The notes: generated by a model not told the origin, from the letters alone. 64,000 bases of DNA from Leptodactylus fallax (GCA_947044405.1 CAMRHE010000156.1:4341001-4405000), one strand, 5' to 3'. Positions 21,879 to 32,515 are shown, counted from the first letter of the stretch. A program made the numbers and translations.

Positions 21879-22632
21879 CCTATTCCAGACATCCGCTGTA
21901 TTAGCAATGTGAATGTCAACTGAGCGGCCACCATAGCTGCCAGGTCTCCGCTATATTATACAACAGAGACCTGGTGCTAATACCTGTAGTCAGTGCTCGC
22001 ACTGATTGTGGGCATTAAGGCCTCTGGCACTTTGGTCATTGTGAATCGCTGACCCCAGAACTATATTCAGGGCTGACAATCCATTGCCATGACAGCTGGG
22101 AAAATATTGGAGGCTGTTTTGCGCCTCATGAAAATTTGAATAAAAAGCGATCAAAGCAATAGAAATTCCCCAAAATGTTATAGCTAAAAAGTGCATGTGG
22201 CCTCACAAAGAAAGACACTTTATGCATCCCCGTACATGGAAATATAAAAAAGTTACGGGTGTCAGAATATGGCGATTGTAAGGAATTTTGTTATGCATTT
22301 TGCAGTTTTGGATTTTTTTTTTTTTTAAGGGATTGAAATGATAAAAATATACAAGTGATATGTCATTTTGGCTGAACAGTGAATACCGTAAAAACAAGTC
22401 CCGTAAGAATGATGCAGAAACAGTTTTTCTCCAATTCCACCTCATTCTAAATTTTTTTCCACCTTCCCAATACATTATACAGAATACTAAATTGTACCAT
22501 TACAAAGTACAATTTGTCCTGCAAACATTAAGCACTCATATGGGTCTGTGAACAGAAAAATCAAAAAGTTATATGATTTGGAAGGCAGGGAGTCAAAAAC
22601 ATAAATGGTAGAATGCCTGCGACGGGAAGGGT
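21879..22632. mobile_element. TTAA-flanked MITE
   Basis: TTAA lies at 21875-21878 and 22633-22636. The left end CCTATTCCAGACATCCGC pairs loosely with the complement of the right end, ACCCTTCCCGTCGCAGG. The interior has CTCACAAAGAAAGA, AAAAGTTACGGGTGTCAGAA, and an AAAAAGTTATATGATTTGGA segment before AGGCAGGGAGTCAAAAACA. This wording belongs to a common amphibian non-autonomous element. It inserted into the end of the tyrosine-recombinase pseudogene. Confidence 0.7.
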
Positions 22633-23117
22633 TTAAAGGACCCAGGGTCTAAAAAACAAACAAAAAAAAAAGATGTATGAATGGATACATTAAAATGATT
22701 GAATTTTTATGCTCTCCATGAAAAATATACCATACGCAAAGAAATGTGGATGTGTAAATAAGCCCTAATACCTGCAATGGCACATGGCCATTTGCTATCA
22801 AACAAATTGTTCTGACTTGCAAGCATAGCAGTTTTACTTGGAAAGGTGCTGGAGCTCTCTCCTGAATTGAATTAGCTACATTCACATGATTGGTCAGTTT
22901 TTAATGACCCTTCCATTTTGGACCAGTTCCATGCCCTTTTGTCCATTTGTGATGGCTGTGTATCATTTTGCATCCATGTTGCTTCTGTTTTTAACAGACC
23001 ATTAAAAAGGATGAATTTCATTGGTCTATGTTTTTTACCCAACCCACTGATTCGTTTTTAGTGGACGTTAACTCGGACGTCATTCTATTTGTATGTCTGC
23101 TAAAAATGGACCCATTG

Positions 23118-23330
23118 CTTGTGTACTACAGCAAAGATCCTTATTGCCCTTCATTGGAAAGAGGTGCTCCCTCCCACGGGGTCTGTGTTGGTTAACCGCA
23201 TGAAAGATGTCCGTAGCTTAGAGTTCTTGACTGCAACTCTCAACCATACTGTGGATGCCTTTAATGCTGTCTGGTCGCGTTGGGACACCTACAGCATTGT
23301 ACATGGTCTCTGACTCCTGTTTTCCATGTC
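23118..23330 (+). pseudogene. L1 ORF2 C-terminal fragment
   Basis: About 65 codons read TTAKILIALHWKEVLPPTGS, then VNRMKDVRSLEFLTATLNHT and FNAVWSRWDTY. This follows the last segment of L1/Tx1 ORF2 proteins (a K-IA-WK block, then the FN--W--W end). There is no start codon and no catalytic domain; the fragment begins at the L1 truncation point. Confidence 0.75.
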
Positions 23331-23636
23331 CGTTCCTCCGCTCCCCCCTCCCCTCCTGTGAAGGATCCGAGTCTTACCAGGGACCGCACCTGGCCTACCT
23401 AAGATCGCTTCGATTACCTCACACCCACTTTCCGTGAGTGAGGCGGGTAAACAGAGGATAATACGCAAGACGGGCCTTCTAAATTTTATATATTTATTAA
23501 CCCCTAAATGGGTCTACACTAGGCACTTAACACATACATAGAATACATGCAGCGATTAACAAGCAGATACAAGTGAAAACAGCATAACACGGTACATAAA
23601 ATAAAAATGGGGATAAAGGAAAGAAAAGAATATATA

Positions 23637-24479
23637 TTACCAACACCAGCTTGTGCAGGTATCTCTGACTTCCAAGGTTGCCAGGGAACTTATCTTGTGG
23701 ACGTCCAGTAGCGGATCATCTTTAGCAGAGTAAAATGGCAGAAGACCTCTGGAACCAGCAGTTAGTCCATTTCTCTGAGCCCATGTGGTAGGCTCAGAGC
23801 ACGGTCTTGGGCAGAGCATGTGTTGCTTACATGCAGGGACATCTCTTCCAGATTCACAAAATGGCCTCAAGTTTGGCTCCTTAGGCCTCATGGCAGCCAC
23901 ATGTTGGTCACATGGCTGCCCTCCCCCACAGCTCCCCTCCAAGAAGCGTGCATTTCCAAATTCACCAGACAACAGAGCCCCGTTCAGCCTGGGCGGAGCC
24001 CTTTTGTCTCCCCTGGTCTCCTCCCTGAGTGAGGTCACCAGGGGGAGAAGCCCCGCCCCCTCACTACATCTCTCAGAATAACTTTTCAGTATAATTCTAT
24101 GCATGATGTTTATAGAGTCTGGCTGGTAGTATAATGGGGTTCCTGGCGAGATCCCCAATACATAGACTCCAAGTTTGACACTCCAGCTCCCTTTGGGTAA
24201 GGAGATCAGTGCCTGGATCTTTCCTGGACTTTGAACTGTGACATGTGTATATTCTGAGCGTGCGCCTTGACCTGATGCATCTGGGGAATTTATCGGATCG
24301 ACAATAAGATGTTCCCCAGGCCAGATATTGTCATAAAACCATAATTCCTTAGAACTAGCAATGGCGCCACTGTGTCTCTCAGTGATATGCGGATCGTTTG
24401 CATAAAGCATCCTGTCTAAATGAACCCCCGCTGGGTTAATGAGGGTTTCAGTCTTATGCAGATGAAGGCTTTTGACCAA
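23637..24479 (-). other. 280-codon open frame inside the LTR-like block, unrecognised
   Basis: The frame has no stop for 843 nt. I see no known fold, signal peptide or membrane segment. The translation is rich in Pro, Gly and Ser in the middle, with scattered Cys. It starts next to the hAT insertion, so the listed start could be an accident of truncation. The GC-rich composition makes long chance frames more likely. I do not assign a function. Confidence 0.3.
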
Positions 24480-25028
24480 ATGGCTGATTGCTTTAGGGCA
24501 CAGGTGTCAAACACAAGGCCCGCGGGCCGAATGCGGCCTGCTGCCTTCTGTTATCCGGCCCGGCACTTATCTGGCCCGCAGGGCCGCGGCATTTTTTATT
24601 GTCTATGTAATGTAAACCAGCCCAGGACAGGCCGCTTAAAAAAAAAAAAAAAAAAAAAACAACAAAGCTACGCGATACCTGTCCTGGGCTGGTTTACAAG
24701 ACCTCTGCATGTCAGCGCAGGCGGCGATACAATGACGTCATCGCACCTCCTACGCTGACACGCAGACGTCGCGGACAAGAGGAGGAGGCGGCGGCTGCAT
24801 CAAGGCATCGCAGGTAGGTGAAGATAAGTTTTTTTTTATATATATATATAAATAGGCCGTTGCCTGCTGGAGTATCCCCGGCACGTAACGGCCTATTTAC
24901 TTACCGATCCCCACTGCTGGTCGTGGCCGCCCCCGCTTCCCCTTCTGCTATGGGACGCAGAAGCGGCTGTGTGCAGGAGCGGGGATGGTAAGTGAGGCCG
25001 CGGCCGGCGAACCCCATCAAATACTACT

Positions 25029-25355
25029 ATTATTATACTCCGGGGTCTTTTCAGACCCCGGAGTATAATAATCGGAGACCCAGGGGAGGTGATAAACATA
25101 AAAACCTGTGTTACTCACCTCTCCGGCGATCCGATGTTGCTCCCAGCCGGCTTCAGCCTTCTTTGTTGACGTCCCAGGCGTCACGTGAGCCAGGCCGACG
25201 TCATTATGTCGCGACGCCGGTCTGTGCGACATTGAAGAAGGCCGAACGCAGGGAGCGCACCGGGGCCCAGGTAAGTAACACTAGTTTTTATGTTTGTCAC
25301 CACCTGGGTCTCCGATCATTATACTCTGGGGTCTGAAAAGACCCCAGAGTATAAT
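25029..25355. repeat. Palindromic element whose two ends are hairpins
   Basis: The left end is a perfect 20-bp stem (ATTATTATACTCCGGGGTCT, loop TTTC) at 25029-25072. The right end is a perfect 17-bp stem (ATTATACTCTGGGGTCT, loop GAAA) at 25318-25355. The segments inside are themselves inverted relative to each other (AATCGGAGACCCAGG at the left, CCTGGGTCTCCGAT at the right). The same layout recurs in the second hAT element near 35716-36066. Confidence 0.85.
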
Positions 25356-25371
25356 AATAGTTCATGGGGTG

Positions 25372-25625
25372 GGGGGGTCACTATGGGGCATAATACCGTG
25401 TGCAGGGGCCACTATGGACTATAATACCGTTTGCAGGGGCCACTATGGGGCATAATACCAATGCAGGGGCCACTAAGGAGCATAATACCGATTGCAGGCG
25501 CCACTATGGAGCATAATAACGTGTGCAGTGGCCACTATGGAGCATAATACCGTGTGCAGGGGCCGCTGTGGGGCGTAATACCGTGTGCAGAGGCAACTAT
25601 AGAGCATAATACCGTTTTCAGGGGT
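25372..25625. repeat. 31-bp minisatellite array 2
   Basis: About eight units with consensus ATAATACCGTGTGCAGGGGC plus CACTATGGGGC. Same unit and direction as the array at 1-217. It lies directly beside the palindromic element within hAT element 1. Confidence 0.9.
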
Positions 25626-26340
25626 AAACATTATTTGTATAGTGCTTAATTTTTTATATATTCAGAAAAGGATGAGGATAGTATGTAACATGCCAATGTC
25701 TTAGGTTTTAACAATACATTATGTTCTTCCTGGTTGCCCTCAAAGGGCTGATTGTAACAGTAGTAATGTACAAATGTAACTACTCCTTAATAGCTCGCTT
25801 ATCTGTTAAGGAGAAGTTACTTTTATACATGTGTAAAATAATCTTGGCCCTTCAAGGTACCCCGTGAGGCTGAAGTGGCCCCCGGAGAAAATGAGTTTGA
25901 CACCCCTGCTTTAGGGGCAGGACAATACTAGTTTGACCACCTTCCAGTTGCTCTTCTAAGCCTGATTCTAGGCACCAACATTGATACCCTAAGACCATAC
26001 CTGCACCTCATATCATCACACCTCCGTCTCGTCTTTTGTCTGTTTGTTTTATTATCGGTTCTTGTATTTTCTGTAAGAGATTTATACTGTTGGACTGTCA
26101 TGACACATGTTGTGGCCCCTTATTTTATTTTTTTCTGGTTGATGTATGTTATACTGTAAAACTCCATAATAAAATTTACAGTTGAAAAAAAAATGGACCC
26201 ATTGATTTCTAATGAATCTGTGTGTCCATCAAAACAGACAAATATAGAACATATAAAAAAAAAAATGGACATGTGAATATAATCACTGTCATTGCTTTAA
26301 AAACTACCATGTGATGTCATGTGAATAAGCTCTAAATGTA

Positions 26341-27086
26341 ATTTTGTTGGTACATTTCAGTGTTTGAGGACACATGTTTGAAATTGACCTGTGCCAAAAT
26401 TATTCTAAAACTGGCCCCAAGTTCAATTGTAGCAAAGTTTAACTTGGCACTTTGCTTTTTAGAAGTGATCGTACACTTTCCAACTATGCATCTGGGTTTC
26501 AGATTTGGAGCCTCATTTGCAAGTAGATTGCCATTATATTTGTATGCAAATGAGGAGAAAGTGTTTTGCTACAAATCTAGAGCTGAGATCAAAGCACAGG
26601 CAAGCTGAGGCACACTCCAAAAGCACTATTCCCCTCTTTGCATACTAATAAAATAGAGATTTACATGAAAATAGGACTCCAAAGCTGAATAACATACAGT
26701 AGGTATACTTTAAAACTGTAGAAGGTACTATGATTACATTTATAATAAATTTACTGTGAACAGATCCTCTCCAAATTGACAATTAATACAATAAAGTCCA
26801 TTGAAAAGGTCAAGCAAGGGCTTAAATTACAAACTTAAACCAGTCAACATGCCTTTTTAGCTGACCTAATAGTGGTGCTAGGAGTAGAACTGGGAATGAT
26901 CAGCTGATTGTTTTGGGCCATGTTCTGAAAGTGTGTGGATGGCTGTATGTCAATAATAGGCCCAGTCCTGCAACCTCTTGTCTGAGCCTTCATGTGTGAC
27001 AAAAGGCATTTGTTCAGTTTTTACTCTGTCATCCGCTCCTATGTACAAGAAGAACAATGCAGAGATTAAGAGAGTAAAATGTTTAC
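26341..27086. other. No gene seen; intron upstream of the 27087 exon's donor
   Basis: AT-rich, with short frames only. No repeat terminus or splice-flanked coding stretch was recognised. Confidence 0.4.
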
Positions 27087-27178
27087 CTTCCTCATCTGCT
27101 TAGCATTAAGGGCTTCCCCTTTCCATTTTTTAGAACAATAAGAGAGCGTGTCGACTTCTGAATTAACACTCAGGTTTC
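27087..27178 (-). CDS. OTULINL: OTULINL exon between the membrane segment and the OTU core
   Basis: This 92-nt exon encodes two bases of a shared codon plus 30 residues: NLSVNSEVDTLSYCSKKWKG, then EALNAKQMRK. It resembles the vertebrate OTULINL stretch with NLSVE-EVDLLSYC and a WKGE motif. The acceptor is GTGTTCAG above 27178 and the donor GTAAAC below 27087. The 3' junction is phase 0 and fits the start of the exon at 17111. The 5' junction completes a codon with the last base of the 38-nt exon at 27266. Confidence 0.9.
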
Positions 27179-27265
27179 CTGAACACAGATGTAAACAAGA
27201 ACAGTAAGATTTCGCACACAACACACATTTCACCTTCATTCATCCAAGAGAAATTGGATTCTTAC

Positions 27266-27303
27266 TTTTATTTTTAGAAAATCCTTGGCATGAAGCTCTA
27301 TAC
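27266..27303 (-). CDS. OTULINL: OTULINL micro-exon (38 nt)
   Basis: The exon was found by phase. The membrane exon ends in TG and the next exon starts with GA, and joining them directly would give a stop. A 38-nt segment with GTTTCAG acceptor and GTAAG donor lies between them. It restores the frame and reads WYRASCQGFSKNKR into NLSV, comparable to the basic linker (W-x-GYLQRKFKR) remembered for the mammalian protein. It supplies a short Lys/Arg-rich link between the membrane anchor and the OTU region. Confidence 0.82.
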
Positions 27304-27388
27304 CTGAAACTAAGCAGACAAATTATTGGAAATGATTGTAATAATGTAACATTTGGAATTGTCTCAGAATTAGGAAAGAAAAACATAC

Positions 27389-27530
27389 CATAATGAAAGG
27401 AAGGCTTTGAAGTGTTGCCACATCATGAACAGTACAGTCACAGCTAGTAGAAGACACCAGCGTACTTGACTCAACACCTTATTTATAACCTCATGAATGG
27501 AGGACATCCTTGAATACTCATCAATGGTCT
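27389..27530 (-). CDS. OTULINL: OTULINL exon with N-terminal membrane anchor
   Basis: This 142-nt exon has acceptor TTCCTTCTAG above 27530 and donor GTATGT below 27389. It encodes TIDEYSRMSSIHEVINKVLS, then QVRWCLLLAVTVLFMMWQHF and KAFLSL. The hydrophobic run WCLLLAVTVLFMMW is a single transmembrane or membrane-anchor segment, at the place where mammalian OTULINL also has one near its N-terminus; OTULIN lacks it, which supports OTULINL. The exon begins with two bases of a split codon, so at least one upstream coding exon with the start codon is expected at higher coordinates. I did not find it. Confidence 0.85.
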
Positions 27531-27880
27531 CTAGAAGGAAAAAAAAATCTAATGTCATCTCTATTCTAGTTAAAACAACACTCTCATCTATTCCGAGCAC
27601 AGCAGAGAGAGTTGTCATATGAATTTCTACTGTAAAATCCTAAATAATCCCAAGGAATTGGGAGTTAGACTGGAAGCCAATGAAAGGAGACACCTGAACT
27701 TGAAGCTATGTTCTCCAGTGCCTATATCTGCTCTAAATTCAGTTTCTTGATTATCAACATGGGGAACAGAAGACCTCTCTGCCTGCTTCCCTGACCCTGA
27801 ACCCAAACCCACTTCAAAGATGGAGCCGCTGTAGACCTCCTCTGTGCTGCACACTTCTACAGCAATCCCTCTTGCACCAC

Positions 27881-27883
<3 letters not shown>
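27531..27883. other. No exon accepted; sequence left of the LINE insertion
   Basis: Contains a 75-codon minus-strand frame (27854-27627) without recognised content. It may be part of an older L1 5' region that continues at about 31151, because the Rex1-like LINE is inserted between. No CpG-rich promoter is apparent. Confidence 0.35.
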
Positions 27884-27916
<33 letters not shown>

Positions 27917-30900
27917 GTCCTTTAATAGTCCCACAATGGGGAAATTCAGTGTGTTACAGCAGCAAAGATAAGCAGATACAAATACAAATACAACATGTAC
28001 AGGAATGTTCCAAGGTGAGAGGCATTACATTAATAGCAGACAGACAGATAGGATGTAGCAGAGGAGGAGGGGGGGGGGGATTTAACAGGCAGAGAGATAT
28101 TTCAGTTCTCTGTGTGTAATGATCTCTGCTTAGGTCGGTGTTGGTTGTACAGCCTAACCGCGGTGGGGAGGAAAGACTTCCGATAGCGCTCCTTCTCACA
28201 CCTAGGGTGCAGCAGTCGGTCACTGACAGTACTGCTCAGCGCGATCACAGTCTCATGCATGGGATGGGACTTCTTCTTCTGCATGGAGCTCACCACGGAC
28301 AGTATCCTTCTGTCACCCACCACCTGCACTGGGTCGAGTGGGCTCCCCAGGACAGAGCTGGCCTTTCTAATCAGCTTGTCAAGTTTATTTCTGTCCCTGG
28401 TTGATATACTGCTCCCCCAGCAGGCCACTCCAAAGAAGATGGCTGATGCCACTACCGAGTTGAAGAAAGTTCTAAGAAGTGCCCCCCGGATTCCAAAGGC
28501 TCTCAGTTTCCTAAGCAGGTAGAGCCTGCTGTGGCCCTTCCTGTACAGGGCCTCCATATGATCTGCCCAGTCCAGCTTATTATTAAGGAGCAAACCCAGG
28601 TACTTATAGGTGTTCACAATCTCGATGCCCGTCCCCAGGATGTCCACTGGTTTAGGAGGGCTTCTGCCTTTACGGAAGTCCACCACCATCTCCTTGGTCT
28701 TCCCCGCGTTAATCTTCAGGTGGTTCCGGTGGCACCAGTCCACAAAATCCTGGTTCAGTTCTCTGTACTCCCTGTCATCATCATCTGTGATGAGACCCAC
28801 TATTGCAGAGTCGTCAGAATACTTCTGTAGGAAGCAGCTGGATGAGTTACACCTAAAATCTGCAGTGTACAGTGTGAAGAGGAAAGGGGCGAGAACCGTA
28901 CCCTGAGGTGCCCCCCGTATTACAGATCACGGTACCTGACACACAGTCTCGGGCTCTCACGTATTGAGGTCGATTTGTGAGGTAGTCTAGGATCCAGTTG
29001 GAGAGGTGGTGGTCCACTCCAGCAAGGCCCAGCTTGTCCCTCAATAACCTGGGCTGTATGGTGTTAAAAGCACTGGAGAAGTCAAAGAACATTATTCTCA
29101 CTGTGTTCCCTGGTTTCTCCAGGTGAGACAGAGCCCTGTGCAGAAGATGGATGATGGCATCATCTACCCCAATGCCCGGCCGATAAGCAAACTGGAGGGG
29201 GTCCATAGTGGGGCTCACTAGAGGGCGGAGATGTGTGAGAACCAATCTCTCCAAGATCTTCATCAGGTGGGATGTCAGTGCTACAGGTCTGTAGTCGTTG
29301 AGATCCATAGGGTGGGGTTTCTTTGGAACTGGTACCACACAAGAAGATTTCCATAATTCAGGGACTATTTCCTGCCTCAGGCTCATATTATACATATATG
29401 TAATTATACCACACAGCTGGTCCCCGCAAGTCTTAATTAGCCTTGCACTGATGTCATCTGGCCCTGCGGCTTTCCTCGCCTTGATATTTTTCATCTCCTT
29501 CCTCACCTGGGCCCGTGTGAAGGTCAGACTGTGGCCAGATAAAGACGGATTTCTGGATTTACTGGTCTGTTGGGAAGTGGCCGCATGGGGAGAAGTCATT
29601 GTGGTGGGGGGAGCTGAAGGACATGCTGGGGTGGGAGGAGCTGGTGTGTGATCAAATCTGTTGAAGAATAGGTTTAGTTCATTAAGCCAATTAACATCTG
29701 CCTCAATCTGGCAGACAGACTGTTTATGACCCGAAATTGACTTAAGCCCCTCCCAGACCCCCCTTATGTCTTTTCTTTCCATTTGCTTTTCCATTTTTTC
29801 TTTATAACTGGCTTTTCCTTGCCTGATTAGATGCCTCAGCTCCTTTTGTACTTCCTTCAACCCCTCCTTATCTCTTGTCCTAAATGCCATCTTTTTCTCC
29901 TTAAGTAGTGTTTTTATATCAGAGTTAATCCATGGTTTGTTATTGGAGAAGCACCTCACCACTTTTGTGGGTACTGTGTTGTCCACACAAAAATTAATGT
30001 AGTCCGTTATGCAGTGTGTGAGTCCTTCTATGTCTTCTCCATAAGAATCCTGCAGAACTTCCCATGCGGTTGTGTCAAAACAATCCCTCAGAGCCTCATC
30101 CCTCTCCTCGGACCATATCCTCACTGTGCGGGTGACAGCTGGTTCTCTACGTACAAGTGGCTTGTACACAGGTCGGAGATGTACTAGGTTGTGATCCGAT
30201 CTCCCCAGGGGCGGTAGGGCTGATGAGTTATATGCCTCCCTCACGTTGGCAAAGAACAAGTCCAGTGTTTTGTTGTCTCTTGTGTGGCAGGTTACATACT
30301 GTGTGAAACTGGGCAGTGTGGATGATGGAGAGGCATGGTTGAAATCACCCGACAGAAGAAAGAGGGCCTGGGGATGTTTTAACTGTAACTGGCTCAGCGT
30401 GGCTTGTAGGACCTCGCAGGCAGTGTCAGCTTTCGCAGAGGGGGGCACATATGCAGCTATCACGATGACATGTGATAGTTCCCTTGGTAGGTAGAAAGGT
30501 CTCATGCTCACAGCTAATAGTTCAATGTCCTTACAGCAAGTTTGCTCCTTAATCACAATGTGCCTAGGATTACACCATCTATTATTCACAAACATTGCCA
30601 ACCCTCCTCCTTTCCTCTTACCGCTCTCCCTTGTCCTGTCTGCCCGAAGGAGTTTAAAACCATCCAAGGAGACCAGAGTGTCTGGAGTAACTTCAGTGAG
30701 CCAAGTCTCTGTAAGTAGCATCATGCTGCACACCCAAAACTCCTGATGATGCCTGGTGAGCACTGTTAGTTCATCCATCTTGTTTGCAAGAGATCTCACA
30801 TTGCCCATGATGATGGAGGGAACAGCTGGTCGGTAACGCCTCTTTTTAGTCCTCTGAAGAGTACCAGCTCTGCATCCCCTCACCCGCTTTTTCTTTCTCC

Positions 30901-31150
30901 AAATCTCACGGGGGATGTGTGACCAGATGGTATGCCATCCTGCTGTGTCTCTGAGCTGCAGAATTTCCTCTCTTGTATAGACAAAGGAATTGTCTGCATA
31001 CATACACATACATGTGGTATACCTTACCTTTGTCAACTGTAGCCTTCCTTGTTGCTCCTGCAGAACTAGAGGCACATTCACTTTCCTCTTATTGGCTTCT
31101 ATGTACCTGCCAGTGGCCCCCATTGCTTCTGCTACTCCCACTCGACTGGC
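27884..31150 (-). mobile_element. Rex1/CR1-group LINE, nearly full length
   Basis: The minus-strand element carries endonuclease and reverse transcriptase in one long gene and ends at an (AAT)n microsatellite tail (27884-27916 on the plus strand), the 3' structure of L2/Rex1-type LINEs. The 3' UTR is about 200 bp. The gene is broken by a single shift in a run of six G. The element sits in the same orientation as OTULINL. A G run at 28070-28079 near its 3' end is also notable. Confidence 0.88.
28102..31141 (-). pseudogene. LINE ORF2: APE endonuclease plus reverse transcriptase, one frameshift
   Basis: The first frame (31141 to about 28917) gives about 740 residues. A basic N-terminus (RKKKRVRG) comes first. 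The APE endonuclease follows: MGNVRSLANKMDEL, LLTETWL, LSGDFNHASP, GRSDHNLV, which holds the His expected at its active site. A linker with charged helices comes next, then the RT: DLNDYRPVALTSHLMKILER, MFFDFSSAFNTIQ. At the G run near 28912-28917 the frame changes. The second frame continues GAPQGTVLAPFLFTLY, the catalytic YSDDSA near 28805-28825, then DWCHRNHLKINAGKTKEMVV. Repairing one base would join the frames; as it stands the gene is dead. The RT family is Jockey/CR1-like (Rex1 or a close relative). Confidence 0.88.
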
Positions 31151-32267
31151 ACCAGCTTCTCATTCAGCTCCCACTGAAGTCTTTCCATTGCAGGAAACAG
31201 CTCTGCAGCTGCTAGATGCAGACAGAGACTCTGCCCTAACCACTCCAGACCCTCCACATATTGGCTTCATAAGCTGACTATCTCACATGTGCCTCTGCTG
31301 TTCCTCCTGTACTCTCCTTAACTTAAGATCTGCAAGCACTGTCGATGGGATACTCAGTAGAGACTGGCATCCCACTGGTCACTGATGCCCCACAGACAGG
31401 TGCTACTTCTACACCTTACCCTCTTCCTCAGTATCTGCCAAGGCAACACATATCTAACTGACCTACCATACTTAGTCTACACAGACACTCCTCATGCTAC
31501 CATCTTTGAATCACCAGTCTGACCCTGTCTCAGATTTTGATGTATATGTCTCTGCTCACTTTTCTCCACCGAACTGGTGGTCTCATGTCCGTCAACTACA
31601 CAACAAACACGATTTACAACTACTTTTTACATCTAGGATGCTTGTACTAAGATTACAGTGATTCACCAGGATATTTTAAACATTTGGAAATTGGTCCTCC
31701 ACTTAAATTTATTGGTTTACTTTGTTCATCTCTCTTTTATATAGTCTTGATTTTTACTGTTTGTTTTCTGAAGCAGCCTGACACCCAATTTTTCTGTCGA
31801 CCTTTGCCAGGCCATGTGACCATGCCTCTTGCATTTCTTTCCCTACAATTATGGTTAGGCTGCTTTCCCTAAATGTTAAAGGACTGAATTCAAATGGTAA
31901 GAGATGATTAATTTTGAGATAACTGTGTAAGTCCCATGTGGATTCAGCTTTCCTATAGTTAACACACTTAGGACCCTCATGAACATTTTGCAGTTTCTTT
32001 TGACGTGTCCTGTCTCAAGGGAATGTCTGGTTTTAATATTCTACTTCTCTGAGAATATCTCTACCGCCCCTTTGGTCCCAGTTCTTTTGGAAACCCACAA
32101 GACTGTTATCAGAGATGAATACATCTCAATACTCAATGTGATTAAAGGCAACAGCATCTCACTTTTGAGAGGAGTCTCAGTAGATTGGAATTGGCACTTA
32201 CTGGCTGACCTACAAAATCCTTGTTTTACAACAAGTTGACCTTCGGACTCAAATCAGAAGCCTTTCA
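31151..32267 (+). mobile_element. Degraded L1-type fragment (ORF1/ORF2 boundary)
   Basis: Near 31852-31890 a frame reads LLSLNVKGLNSNGKR, the start of L1 ORF2 endonuclease (usually S-NVRGLNSP-KR). It is followed by a decayed LCKSHVDSAFL stretch where ILFLQETH would be. No uninterrupted frame remains. The part left of 31850 would be the ORF1-side region, but I could not recognise it. The fragment stops at the TTAA of the next element. Confidence 0.5.
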
Positions 32268-32271
32268 TTAA

Positions 32272-32513
32272 CCCCTTAAGGACACAGCCCAAAAGTGCGT
32301 TAAGGACATATGTCACTTTATATGGAAATAACTTTGAGACGCTTTACACAAGTGATTTTGAGATTTTTTTTTTTGTGACACATTGTACATCATGTTAGTG
32401 GTAAACACTAATCAATATTTTTGTATTTATTTATAAAAAAAAAATTGTAATCGTAATTTTCAAAATGTGAAATGATCTGTTTTTCAGACAGTCATATCAC
32501 CCAAATACATTAA
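32272..32513 (-). repeat. Terminal part of the large TTAA-element family (fragment C)
   Basis: Starting at TTAA (32268-32271), the sequence CCCCTTAAGGACACAGCCC, then GAAATAACTTTGAGACGCTT, CAAGTGATTTTGAGA, TTAGTGGTAAACACTAATCA and GTGAAATGATCTGTTTTTCA is the complement of the right ends at 49.6-49.9 and 61.3-61.6 kb. A Tc1 element interrupts it at 32516. Weak similarity seems to resume at 34130. Confidence 0.8.
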
Positions 32514-32515
32514 TA

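Larger units (their letters stand above)
24499..25908. mobile_element. Non-autonomous hAT element 1 with palindrome and minisatellite cargo
   Basis: Terminal inverted repeats are CACAGGTGTCAAAC at the left and the complement of CAGGGGTGTCAAAC at the right. An 8-bp target duplication CTTTAGGG lies at 24491-24498 and 25909-25916, as expected for hAT transposons. The interior holds an inverted pair around an A run (24606-24632 with 24676-24700), the nested palindromic element at 25029-25355, and a 31-bp minisatellite at 25372-25625. No transposase is present. Confidence 0.9.
23357..25939 (-). mobile_element. Probable solo LTR of an endogenous retrovirus or LTR retrotransposon, split by a hAT element
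   Basis: Without the hAT insertion the block is about 1.16 kb, a normal LTR size. It starts TG (23357) and ends CA (25939) on the plus strand, so it reads TG...CA on the minus strand as LTRs do. On the minus strand AATAAA lies at 23493-23498, followed by a U5-like GC-rich end. The flanks on both sides are one L1 sequence, so this is an insertion. A clean target duplication is not seen (CCCTCC against CCTTCC), and no primer-binding site or internal gene is present. The class is not certain. Confidence 0.5.
23118..26188 (+). mobile_element. 5'-truncated L1-type LINE, split by an LTR and a hAT element
   Basis: A 16-bp target duplication AAAAATGGACCCATTG lies at 23102-23117 and 26189-26204. The left part encodes the C-terminal end of L1 ORF2. 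The right part (25940-26188) is a 3' UTR ending in AATAAAATTTACAGTTG and an A run. The 2.6 kb between are younger insertions. The 5' end is missing, as in most L1 copies. Confidence 0.8.
22870..26340. repeat. MITE interrupted by an L1 insertion (outermost layer of a nested stack)
   Basis: The left part (22870-23117) and right part (26189-26340) resume each other across the L1. The string AAAAATGGACCCATTG ends the left part and begins the right part. Outer ends are loosely inverted: TTAGCTACATTCACATGAT at the left, and the complement of GTCATGTGAATAAGCTCTAA at the right. The repeat is non-coding. Confidence 0.6.

Noticed and set aside
27844..28119. Frame with a poly-Asn run
   Set aside because: The Asn run is a translation of the (AAT)n tail of the Rex1-like LINE.
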